Shown one piece after another: positions 35,386 through 45,100 of a stretch of 64,000 nucleotides of DNA. The notes beneath the pieces are model-generated. The model did no database searches. It saw only the letters and a program-made list of their open reading frames with translations, and was not told where the DNA came from. Within the stretch, counting starts at the first letter, position 1. Each line of letters begins with the position of its first letter. Origin of the DNA: Lepidodermella squamata (lineage: Eukaryota; Gastrotricha). A program made the translations under genes and the position numbers. The stretch spans positions 868,001 through 932,000 of the forward strand of contig JBLDXI010000016.1 in NCBI GenBank assembly GCA_047495785.1. Reading direction: 5' to 3'.

Positions 35386-36864
35386 CTATCGCCTTATCAT
35401 GGAAAATTTAACGATTTCCTCCAAATCGTTCAGCAACAAGTAATCTTCAAGGCATCTCGGCAGGTCCAGACTTTTCACGGCATTTTTTCGGTCCGGAACC
35501 CCGATTGGCAGATTTTCCAGCACTTTTGAACGAGCCAAAGCCTGCAATCGCCGCGGGAAACAGAAATGAAGAAATTCGACCAGGTTTTTGACGGCAGCCA
35601 ATTTCGTCTCGAGTACAATCGAATTCGCAATTTCAGGCCGGCGGCGGTTGGTCTGCGAGCTGGAAATTACTTCACGGTTCAGGGTGTCTAATAGTTTGCT
35701 ACGGTCAAACGAATTTGAAGAGCAAATTTCCAGCAAAAATGATATGATAAAATTAGGCCTTTTCGCGATTGAGAAGTCATTTTTAGCCCGTTCGAAGCAT
35801 TGAAGAAAAGGATTTTTCGATAAAATCGACGAAATTCCAGTTAAATCGCCGGGTAGCACAGCGCCGGCTCGAAGTAGCGGTAGAATTGCGAACGCCATTA
35901 CGCTGTTGAAAATTTGAAAATCCAACATGTACATGAGCAATGGGTCGAAACAAGCCCTGAGAGCCGTGTTCAGTTCCGATTTTGGAGTTGCTGATAGAAA
36001 TAATTCAGCTCCCTCGGCGTCGAACATCATCGCTAGCATGATCGTATTCCGAACTGCATGATCTCGAGGCGATTTTTCGTTAATTTTATAGAAAAATCGA
36101 CATTTTTTCTGGCGATTTTCAAGAATTCTGTCAACAATTTTCGGCTGGTCTGAAATTGATTTGGTCCGATTCTCGAAAATGGAGCTATCAGGTTTTTTCG
36201 CGCCGTTTTTGATCAGGAATTTGAGAATTTGGCTCAAGAACGGCCCGTCAGGCCTTGATGGGAATCGATCTTCGAAGCAGTCGATCACATAACCAACTAA
36301 ACCAGCTTTATCGGTGATTCTCAGGCTGGAATGGGGCGATGCGCCATTTTTCAGCAGAACTTCAAGTCCGGGGAAAAATTGCTGTTGAATCGACAATCGA
36401 ACCAACGAAGTTTTTACGCAGCTTGGAATATCGGACATTTCAGCCAAGATTTTTTCCAAATTTGTCGAATCTTGCTCCATGACGTAGCAGCAGAGTAAAA
36501 TTTCGATTAGAGGACTGAACTGCGATTCGCTGGATTTTTCACGAAATTTCGAAATAATTTCAATAATTATTGGATAGACGCGTTGGTTATGTCGATCGAG
36601 AGGCATTTTGATGACCAGGCGATCGTGTTTAGGCATGTCAAGATGGAGCTCGTGGTCGAATAGAGGTAGTTGTAGCTTCAGAGGCTCGAGATCGATTGTG
36701 TTCGGTTCAGATTCGGGTTCCATTTTTGTCATACTTGCAAGTTGGCCGTTAGTTTTATCAATAATTCTTCGAGCCAGTCTGAATAGCTGCTGATCGTAGC
36801 CACGCGAGGAGAGTTGACATTTTCCACGGCAAATAAACAGCTGATGAATGGGGTTCACAGCCAT
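35386..36864 (-). CDS. Ankyrin-like protein with SOCS-box-like C-terminus
   Basis: Single exon, 492 aa. The body is all-helical with weak ankyrin-like repeats (LEVLLKNGASPHSS, LKFLIKNGAKKPD, LLRAGAVLPGD). The C-terminus, AAVKNLVEFLHFCFPRRL and then LDLPRCLEDYLLLNDLE, resembles the SOCS box of ASB proteins (LCRxxIRxxL ... LPLPxxLxxYLLY). That box recruits Elongin B/C and Cullin-5. It may therefore be a substrate receptor of a Cullin-RING ubiquitin ligase. The ankyrin units are too degenerate for me to count. The function is inferred, but the open frame is long and unbroken. Confidence 0.6.
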   Translation of the reverse strand: MAVNPIHQLFICRGKCQLSSRGYDQQLFRLARRIIDKTNGQLASMTKMEPESEPNTIDLEPLKLQLPLFDHELHLDMPKHDRLVIKMPLDRHNQRVYPIIIEIISKFREKSSESQFSPLIEILLCCYVMEQDSTNLEKILAEMSDIPSCVKTSLVRLSIQQQFFPGLEVLLKNGASPHSSLRITDKAGLVGYVIDCFEDRFPSRPDGPFLSQILKFLIKNGAKKPDSSIFENRTKSISDQPKIVDRILENRQKKCRFFYKINEKSPRDHAVRNTIMLAMMFDAEGAELFLSATPKSELNTALRACFDPLLMYMLDFQIFNSVMAFAILPLLRAGAVLPGDLTGISSILSKNPFLQCFERAKNDFSIAKRPNFIISFLLEICSSNSFDRSKLLDTLNREVISSSQTNRRRPEIANSIVLETKLAAVKNLVEFLHFCFPRRLQALARSKVLENLPIGVPDRKNAVKSLDLPRCLEDYLLLNDLEEIVKFSMIRR

Positions 36865-37862
36865 AAATTAATTCCGATCTAGAACAAAGGAGTTCAATAA
36901 AAGGATTTTTCCTTGAAAATTCATCAAGTTTAGGGTGTCTTGAATAAGGACGAAGTAAGGAGCATTACAGTGAAAACAAACCTCTCAATATTTGCCTTCT
37001 CTAGCGTGTTACCATTTTGTTATTTGTTCGGATTCTAATTCTGTATTACGCGCCAAGTGGAGTCGAACGCGAAATTTCTCTGTTTATTAGCCAAGTTACG
37101 CGTTACCAGTTACGTTAGAGGTTATGTTCTGACACCATTTGTGGCTCAAATCATTGAGGAAAGTTCGTTATCAAAACTCCTGTTATAATGATTTAGCCGA
37201 ATACTGTACCTTAAAATTACTTCATCTTATTTACATAAAATAAAGATAAAGAAACAATTAAAAATTAAATGGATATAAAGTGAAATAGAATATAGCTCAC
37301 CCTCTTTGTTGAAGTAATGGGATGCAAAGATTCCGTACCCCGAGCTCTCAACGATATGGTCAAATACCTTGGGTGAACACCTTTTCAAATAAAAATATTT
37401 ACGGACAATTTTTATATATTTTTCCAGGTACAGCGACAAAACAGCAACTTCGCAGAACAGCAAATGCGACGAAACAGAATTTGTTTATTTTGCGACAAAA
37501 CAGCAAAAAATTACAATGGAAAATATGGATCGTGTTCCTGCTGTTATACCGCAAGTTAACAAATTTGCTGTTTTGTCGCATTTGCTGTTTTGGCTATTTT
37601 CTGTTATTACGGTCTGCCCCATCCGGAAAATGGCTGACCGGATGGTAAATGGTTTGGTACTGTTCAATATTTTGCCTTGCGCCGAATTTTTCTGTTCTCA
37701 TGAGCGAGTTCCATCGAAGGATTTCATATTCATCATATGAAACATTTTATTCACGGAAATTCGAAGAAAGATTCTCTCGTAAATTTGCATGATGTAGTAT
37801 AATTATTGTTAAAAATCATTGCTTAGTTAGGGTAGAAAAATTCAATTATCCCCTCGATGTCT
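36865..37862. other. Gene-free region, 998 bp
   Basis: Contains a small inverted repeat rich in TTTGCTGTTTTGTCGC (about 37434-37592) and the polyA signal of the neuropeptide-like gene (TTTATT near 37745). No gene is seen. A tRNA-like B box near 37055 has no foldable stems. Confidence 0.4.
37434..37592. repeat. Small inverted repeat (MITE-like hairpin)
   Basis: CAGCAAATGCGACGAAACAG near 37457 and GCGACAAAACAGCAAA near 37493 are mirrored by TTTGCTGTTTTGTCGC and ATTTGCTGTTTTGG at about 37565-37592. The block folds into a hairpin. No terminal duplication was identified. Confidence 0.4.
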
Positions 37863-38621
37863 TCAGTAGTACTGACGAAAGGCAAATTTTGCAGGCGACA
37901 GCTTTTGGATGCCGCTTGGAGTGACACCCCGTTTTTGCATGTCCGCGAACCTCGTGCCCCGCTTTTCGATGTTCGCGAACTTCGTGCCGCGCTTTTCGAT
38001 GCTGCTACGAGTGACACCCCGCTTTTGCATGTCCGCGAACCTCGTGCCCCGCTTTTCGATGTTGCTATGGGTGACCCGCTTTTCCAACTCGTCCTCTTGG
38101 TCGTAGTAAATATCGTCGTTGACAATGTCGAACTTGGTGTCCTGATCTTGCTCTCCCTCTTCGTCGTCGTCGTTGAAGCCCAACTCGAGTGGCTCTTCTT
38201 CTTTCTGACTCTGTTTATCCTCCTCAAATTGGACATCATCGAAATCGCCCCAGCAATCGACGGCCTTGCCATCACGGCTGAACTTAACATCGCATTTGCC
38301 GAAGCATTGAACTACAGTGCAGTTCAGTTTCTTCAATTCCTCTGTAAACCAGGGGTAAAACCAGATTATAGATTATAGTTATAAAAATTATTAGAAATTC
38401 TTACTTGAGCAGATAGGGCTTTGAAGAACGAACGCTGATTTCAACATGAGAGGGCACAGATCTTCCGGGCAGTTCTTTTTCGCAACTTCAGGCGTGGAGC
38501 ATTTTGCGAATTCTGCCGAGTTGCCCCAATCGTCGCGGATCGCCCTAATACGGCTAGGTCTTGCGACTACCATGGCGAAAACAGCCATTAGGACAGCGCC
38601 GAAAATATTGAGGTTTGTCAT
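37863..38621 (-). CDS. Probable neuropeptide precursor with Cys-rich N-domain
   Basis: Exons 38621-38405 and 38341-37863 encode 231 aa. A signal peptide (1-20) precedes a domain with eight cysteines (41, 51, 56, 71, 80, 85, 89, 102), an acidic spacer (about 105-158), and six Lys-Arg sites at exact 10-residue spacing (160-161, 169-170, 179-180, 189-190, 199-200, 209-210). Cleavage would release VTHSNIE, GTRFADMQ (twice), GVTRSSIE, GTKFANIE and a longer C-terminal peptide starting GVTPSGIQ. No peptide ends in Gly, so no amidation is expected. The layout is that of a prohormone-convertase substrate passing through the secretory pathway. I recognise no known peptide family. A TATA box (38694-38700) lies 75 nt upstream. 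Confidence 0.8.
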
Positions 38622-38693
38622 TGTGCGAATAAAAAAATTTCAAGTATAGAAAGACTGCGCGAAAATTTGTGGTTCTAGAGACTTTTCTCGCCA

Positions 38694-38700
38694 TTTTATA
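38694..38700 (-). promoter_or_regulatory. TATA box of neuropeptide-like gene
   Basis: On the minus strand the sequence reads GGTATAAAATGG, a strong TATA element about 73 nt before the ATG at 38621. That leaves room for a 5' leader of about 40-45 nt. Confidence 0.55.
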
Positions 38701-38899
38701 CCAGGGACATGCACTAATTAGGGAGTTTCGCAACTCTTCCGAACCAGTGATTCCACTTCTTGACAGGTGACCATTTATCTTCGCCGCTTTATGCGGCGTG
38801 GAAATTGCGTTATAGCAGAAAAATGAGCGGCAACCCGTTAATTTTTATTACCTGTCTTATTTCGCATGATTAGCGATTATCACACGTCTGCGGTTTTTT

Positions 38900-39193
38900 A
38901 TGCGCCGCAGCGCGCGTTGCGTCGCGGATTTTGCTACGATGAGGTCGAATAATAATGTCTTCCAACTCCCGAGGCATCACAAATACGACCGGCTGAATGC
39001 AAAAATTTATAAGGTGGAGTTCGATCGAATTGTGAAAAACAATTCTGAACTTTCTGATTTTATGACTCTTTACTACGTCAGGAGTTTCATGTTTTTAAGT
39101 GAAAAAAAAACAAAGAGTCCAAAGGAAAGTCCTCTCGCATTTTTAAATGAGATTGAAACAATTTGTGATGCTGTTCTTGTGACTTGTAAGTAG
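38900..39193 (+). CDS. Small hypothetical protein, uncertain
   Basis: ATG-started 97-codon frame that becomes protein-like after residue 20 (YKVEFDRIVKNNSELSDFMTL...). It ends next to a good splice donor (ACTTGTAAGT at about 39183), so it might be the first exon of a longer gene. I found no matching second exon. The product is not recognised. Confidence 0.25.
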   Translation: MRRSARCVADFATMRSNNNVFQLPRHHKYDRLNAKIYKVEFDRIVKNNSELSDFMTLYYVRSFMFLSEKKTKSPKESPLAFLNEIETICDAVLVTCK

Positions 39194-39689
39194 ATTATTG
39201 ATAAAAAAACGTGTGCCGCGGTTAAAATTATGTATTTCCTCGAAAGATTTGGAAATATGGCATTTTACTAATTTTTAAAAACTTGATATTTTTTTAATTT
39301 AATAATTCGAATACGATTTTCGCTCCAAATGAAACCAGGGGACCCGCTACGTTGAAATCCGCTTGGAAGATTTTTCAAAAATTAATTAAAATTCGGATCG
39401 CCCTGAATGCAGGACGAAAGCTTCGGAACCGTGCAGGACGAAAGCTGGAAAAAAATTATGAAAAAACTTTTGCTACCAAATTTTTTCCTTGAAGTTTATT
39501 CAGCCAGTATCGGCAGTTTCGACAATTCAGACACTCGCGCAAATTCTTTTCATTTCGTCCTGAAAAAACCGACACTTTTTCTCTGATTTTCCCCTTTGTT
39601 AGGCAATCAATTGCGTAACCTACAGCTCACGGCTCAGTCTCAGTTCAACTTCGAGCTCTGTTAATAATTTATTTTTGCTTTACTCAGCC
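39194..39689. other. Intergenic, ~500 bp
   Basis: AT-rich, including a small direct repeat (GCAGGACGAAAGCT occurs twice near 39410 and 39437). No gene is seen. It contains the promoter of the carrier pair. Confidence 0.4.
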
Positions 39690-40728
39690 ATGAATTCTAC
39701 AACAGCTCCAAACCTTGATTCTTTCACCCATCATGCGCCGGAAGGCTCGCAATTCGACATGGCCTACGCCATGTCACGTGACTTCTTCGCCGGCGCCGTT
39801 GCCACCGGGGCCGGAAAATTTCTTTTCGCCGGTTTTGAGCGCGTTAAGCTCTACAGCAGCCTGGTTTCTCAGCCGCACTACGACCGCCACTTTTGGTCCG
39901 ACAACCTGCGCATCCTGCCCCGTACCATGCTCATCGACGGCATGGCATTTTCTTTCTACGATCACTACAAACGCGCGTTTCAAACCACGCGAAGCACGGA
40001 TTCAGGCGTTGATTTTTACAAATTTGCCGGCGCCAACTTGGCGGCTGGAGCTGCGGCTGGTTTGAGCACGGTTCTCATTGTCTATCCTGTTACATCGCCG
40101 ATATTGGAGCTGGACGAGACAAAACCTGTCGGCCATCATCGGCCCAAAACTTACCAAAAAGCTGTTATCGGTAGCATTTTAATTTAATTTAATTTTCAAT
40201 TTTTAAATAATTTTCATGAATTTTATGAATATTTTTTAAATATTTTTAAGAAAATCATAAACTCATAAATTATTATTATTTCAAGCTAAACTTCGATCGC
40301 ACGGTTTTTTCGGGGTTTACCGTGGCCTGTTGCCTTCCCTCGGCTGTTCCGCCCTGTACCGAGCCGGTTATTTCGGTTTCTACGACACAGCCCAAGGTTA
40401 CTTGAACACGTACCCTGGCAACTCGAATTTCATCACCGATTGGACCATTGCCTGGCTGACTACAACCGCAACAGCCTACCTCGTCTACCCGTTTGATATG
40501 GTCCGCCGTCATTACATCGGCATGCACGCTGAGGGTAGGGGCCTGCATCGCCAGCCTTCACTGTGGCGCGCTGTTGAAAGTGTCCGCAATGAGGGCGGTT
40601 TTTACAAGGGCGGTCTGGCTAGTGGTATGCGAAATATTGGCGCGTCTCTGACTCTTGTTTTTTACGGAATTGTCAAGAAAAACATGAAACAACATGAGGC
40701 TTTTGAAGACCAAAGGCACAGTGCCTAA
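39690..40728 (+). CDS. ADP/ATP-carrier-like mitochondrial carrier, gene 1
   Basis: Exons 39690-40170 and 40286-40728 encode 307 aa. The three tandem carrier modules follow the ADP/ATP translocase pattern: DFFAGAVATGAGKFLFAGFERVKL, NLAAGAAAGLSTVLIVYPV, and WTIAWLTTTATAYLVYPFDMVRR. Only the third PxDxxR signature is intact. The first has lost its Pro (AGFERVKL) and the second its Asp and Arg. The RRRMMM hallmark of true ADP/ATP exchangers is RRHYIG here. It is therefore an inner-membrane carrier relative whose substrate may differ. I start at ATG 39690, since the in-frame codon at 39675 is TTG. The next paralogue starts 59 nt after its stop. Confidence 0.85.
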
Positions 40729-40787
40729 ATTTAAAAAAATGTAAAACACAAATTCAATGGTATTTTTTTAATTTTTCATAGAAAAAT

Positions 40788-41639
40788 ATGGAAAATTCGA
40801 ATTTTGATTTGAAAAGAAGTGTTTATTTCAATGATTTTGCGCGTGATTTTATGGCGGCTGGTCTGGCAACTGTGGCGGCTAAAACTGTAATTTCTCCCGT
40901 AGCGAATTACGTCGAAATGGCAACAGAACTCAGTCAAAACCGTTACATGGCCTACTGGTCCGGAAATGTCCTCAACATCATGCGTGGCGTGCCTATCGAA
41001 GGTTTTACGTTCGCTTTCAACTCGAAATTTCGCGCAGCTCTTCTTCGCCAAACTGACGATGAAATGACAGATTTTCCCCACTCTCCGCAGCGAATTTTCG
41101 CGATTAACCTAGCTGCCGGAGCTTTGGCTGGCGCGACAACTGTAGTTACGCTCTACCCGATGTACTCGGCGTTTGGCGCAAGTTTTTCCGCGACAGATAT
41201 TGGCGAAAAACTGACAAGTCTAACAGATAGTAATTACACGCGAAGTTTTCGAGGCTGGTATCGCGGCTTTTTACCGTCGCTTCAATGCGTGACCGTGTAT
41301 CGAGCGTTTTATTTTGGCCTGTATGAAACGCTGATATCAGCTTTTTCACAGAACAAACTCGACCCGCCTGGGTTTTTCTTCTCATGGGCTATTGCTCAAA
41401 CGACAACGCTAACAGCCAGTTTTATTGCCTATCCTTTTGACATTGTTCGACATCGGCTGTCAGTTAGGTATGGGTCTGGGTTGACGTTGTGGCAATGCTG
41501 GGTCAAAATTTGGCGGAAAAATGGCGTCGCTGGGTTTTATCGCGGGGTCGGCTCGAGTGCAATTCGAACTGTCGGGGCCGCCCTTTTATTACCCATCTAT
41601 GACCTAATTCTTTCTCAAATGCGCAAAGAGGTTCAATAA
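40788..41639 (+). CDS. ADP/ATP-carrier-like mitochondrial carrier, gene 2
   Basis: Single exon, 283 aa. The order is DFMAAGLATVAAKTVISPVANYVEM, GNVLNIMRGVPIEGFTFAFN, NLAAGALAGATTVVTLYPM, WYRGFLPSLQCVTVYRAFYF, WAIAQTTTLTASFIAYPFDIVRHR and GFYRGVGSSAIRTVGAALLL. This is clearly the ADP/ATP translocase fold. The first signature (PVANYVEM) and second (PMYSAFGA) lack their charged residues, and RRRMMM is replaced by RHRLSV. It is downstream of gene 1 by 59 nt with no AATAAA between them and a pyrimidine-rich TTTTTCATAG just before its ATG. The stop codon lies inside AATAAA (41635-41640). Confidence 0.85.
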   Translation: MENSNFDLKRSVYFNDFARDFMAAGLATVAAKTVISPVANYVEMATELSQNRYMAYWSGNVLNIMRGVPIEGFTFAFNSKFRAALLRQTDDEMTDFPHSPQRIFAINLAAGALAGATTVVTLYPMYSAFGASFSATDIGEKLTSLTDSNYTRSFRGWYRGFLPSLQCVTVYRAFYFGLYETLISAFSQNKLDPPGFFFSWAIAQTTTLTASFIAYPFDIVRHRLSVRYGSGLTLWQCWVKIWRKNGVAGFYRGVGSSAIRTVGAALLLPIYDLILSQMRKEVQ

Positions 41640-41640
41640 A

Positions 41641-42175
41641 AATTTCTTATAATTTTTAGTGAGGTTAAAATGCTTTTATTACTTGACAAGCTCGATACAG
41701 AATTTTAATTCAACGAGCATTAGACCACCTGACGAGAGCACGTGCTCTGTCGAGCGGTATTTTCGTAATATGGCGCAGCTAGTTTTCTGAATGAGATGCA
41801 CGTGTTGAAAAAAACAACTGAACCTGCTCACTCGTTTCAGACATTATTCAGGCGATATTATGAACGTGTAATGTTGTCTTGACTTATAATCAGTTTAAAA
41901 TAACAAACACCTGTGGCAAATCTAACTCGACATTTGAAGAGAGAATTCAGTGCTATTCTTTAGAATTTATAGAGACTCCGATCTAATTAATCGATTTTGT
42001 AGCCTCTATATGCCCTGAGGGTTACGGCTCATTTATTCAGAACACTCTAGGTAGATTTTCCCCTCGAATTACCACTCGGCATAGCATATGAATAGCATCG
42101 AAATAGCACCAAAATAACATTGTAGAAATTTTCTCAGATTTATGCGCACCTTGATTTTACGCTTGACTGAACATC
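41641..42175. other. Intergenic, 535 bp
   Basis: No gene or repeat is recognised. It contains the promoter of the STAND-ankyrin gene. Confidence 0.4.
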
Positions 42176-45100
42176 ATGGATAATATTGATTCTAGTTATT
42201 ATCGAAATTTCTTGCCTATTTGGGTGACTTCAACGCCCGATTTCGCCAAGTACGAATCTGAATCCTTTAAAACTACCGGGCGGCCGAATTTATCAATGGC
42301 CGACTTTTTACGAGCAATCACGAAGCTATTCGAATTGAGTCATGGACCGGTAGACAGCGCCGTTATGGAGCGACTACTCGGCGTCATTTGCCGATCAGGC
42401 GCTTTGACACCGGCCGAATGCCTTCAAATCACTAAAGAAGTCAGTCCTGAAACGCGACTCGAGAAAATGTTTCAAACTCTGGCATTGCATGACGAAATTC
42501 GAAATTTCGATTTTTTAAGGTGGGTTTTTTCATTTTTGTTGACAAATTAATGGCGAAATGTGTATTTCAGGGCTTTGCGAACACATGGAATTCGGGCTTT
42601 GGTTGATGATCATAATTTATTGCCAAAGGCGGACCAGGGCATTGTCGACACGATAACAGAATGCCTCATCGAAAATACAAGGTTTGCAATTTTTTTAATT
42701 TTTACCTGGGGTCCAATCACTTAAAAAATGGCTAAAATTGAGGTTCCAGCGATACATTTTCCCATTTTGTTTCAATTTCCTGATCAATAATGATTCACCC
42801 TGCGGTTTTTTCTTCAGCTTCCTGGTACCGTTAGATAACTATAGGGCTCTGATATCGGATATCGGAAATCACTGCTTTGTAAAATCAAAAATCGATACAG
42901 GAAATCGATATCGACTTTGCTCCACACTCTTAGGGTGTCTAATTGGCACCCTTCAAGATTCAATATGCATTTTTATTTTTTCAAGAATTCCTCGGCTGGG
43001 GAAATTTCCGACTATAAGTGCCGATTTCCGACTACAACGCATCGAACAAAGCGCGATTTATAGTGCTGTTGAAAAATTGTTGGACCAATCTACAAGGCTT
43101 AATACTGGTGAAGAATTTTTCAGGATTATTTCATGATCAATTTCACAATTTTTTTGCTGTAGAAAAAGTTCTGTGGCTAGTTGGGGATGCTGGCCTTGGC
43201 ACCACCTCGCTGGTCACAACTATCGCTTACGATTCGAAATTTCTCGCCGAAAAATGTCGAGTTGCCAGTTTAATTTGGCTCGATATGCAACAACTATCGC
43301 CACCATCTAGCGGAACCCGGGCTTCAAGTAACTCCTTAATCACCGAAATCGGCCGGTTATTGCTTGGCGCCGATCAGGTGACAGCTTTCGGCATTGATAG
43401 CCTGGACCTTGACAGCCCAGCATCGGCCCTGATTAACCAGACTCTTCTCGCGAAAATCAACGATCACATTGCTCGGAATGTATGCCTCCTACCCGATCAG
43501 TCGATATTAATCGTTGTCGACAGTGTTACGGATATCGAAGCCTTGGCCTATGTTATAGCTAATCTAAGTCCTGTAGTTCGTTGCGTCGCGATTTTGAACA
43601 AAAAAGTTGGATTACAGACGGACGAAAAATTGCCGCTAAATTGCATTGAGATTTCGAAAATTCCCGATTCGCAAATGGCTCAAATATTGGAAAAATCATT
43701 GCCGAGTCAAAGCAATGTCCCAAAACTAGCGAAATTATGCAAAGGATCGCCTTTGATTGCTTCGCTGATAAAAAGTAAATTCGAGATTGATAACACGGGA
43801 GGGGACGATTTGATGCAATTCAGCGATGATTCGATCGATTCACTTGCTCTGAAATTGCTGGATTCGATTTTGGTTGGAAATTCGTTTTGGCGATCTTTTC
43901 TACTGTTCGAACCCGGTGAAGCTGTTGATATAGATGATTTAATGCTCATTTGGTATAGACTCGAAATATCTCTGAAAAAATTTGAAATTCGATAGTTTTG
44001 TTTAATAGGAAAGTTGGACGGCCTGAAGCTGAGCGACGTTGCCAGGAGTTTTGTCGAAAATCCCTAATCAGGCCACTTATCGATGGCGAATTTATTTCAT
44101 CCGAATCAACTGACAAAGCTAACAACAAGTTGTTCTGCGTTCACTCGATCGTATTCAACGCTACCCTTCGCCTGGCTGCTAAGCGTCAAAATCTCAACTT
44201 GAATAGGTATATTATTCCGAAAACCAGGAAACTTGAAAGAATTATAATTTTGAGAAATTTGAAAATTGAAATTGAAATTTTCCATTTTATACGAATTTCT
44301 GGAGAACTACAGTTTTCAAGAATTTGCATAATTTTGACAAATTGATAATAATTTTCTCATTAATTATTGATTTTTAGGGAATTTTCTATTAGTGTAATTA
44401 AAAAAGTTGAATTTATATTTAAATTTTTAGTTTTTATCTTTATTTTTAATTTTAGTGAAAATGTTTCTGAAATGCGATGTGCAATGATATCAGCCGCGTT
44501 TATAGCCGAAAACGGAAATATTGAGTCGACCTTCCACGAGGCTCTGCGACTCGGCAGGAAACGACTCTTATCGAAAATCATCGCAATTGTCGAATCAGCC
44601 GATTATTTGTGGCGATTTTCCGAGTGCCAGCTAATCGTCATCAATTTATGCGACTATTTTTTTCAACACGCTTACGGCTTCTTACTCGAAGATCAAAATC
44701 CTCACAACGAATCGCCAATTTTCGAATCGACGTGGTTAGAATTATTCAGCCGATTTGTGAACACCCTGGCTAAGGATGAACGTCGATCATTTGGTATAGT
44801 CAAGTCTTTTGGTCTGATTTGCGCGAGGTCAAAGGTCGCGGAAGCTTTCATCCGCCAATCTTTCGTCTACTCGACATCTTACGATGGTTTTGACTTGGTT
44901 AAAATGTTGATTGAAAGTCAACAAATGGCGCCGTATCGGAAGGGTCTTTTAACCGCGAATGAACCAAGATTCGGGCGAACTGCGTTGGTAATGGCCGCAG
45001 CTCGAGGTTTGCCTGGTTTAACCAGGTTTTTACTCGACTCAGGTGCCCATCCTGGTACTAAGGATGCTCATGGGAAAACAGCGCTAATCATCGCATTGGA

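Noticed and set aside
37021-37120. tRNA-like B box (GTTCGACTC on the minus strand near 37055)
   Set aside because: The flanking sequence does not form T, anticodon or acceptor stems.
37857-38378. 173-codon plus-strand frame opposite the neuropeptide-like gene
   Set aside because: It is the antisense shadow of the 30-nt repeats. The minus-strand frame has signal peptide, cysteines, KR sites and a phase-correct intron.
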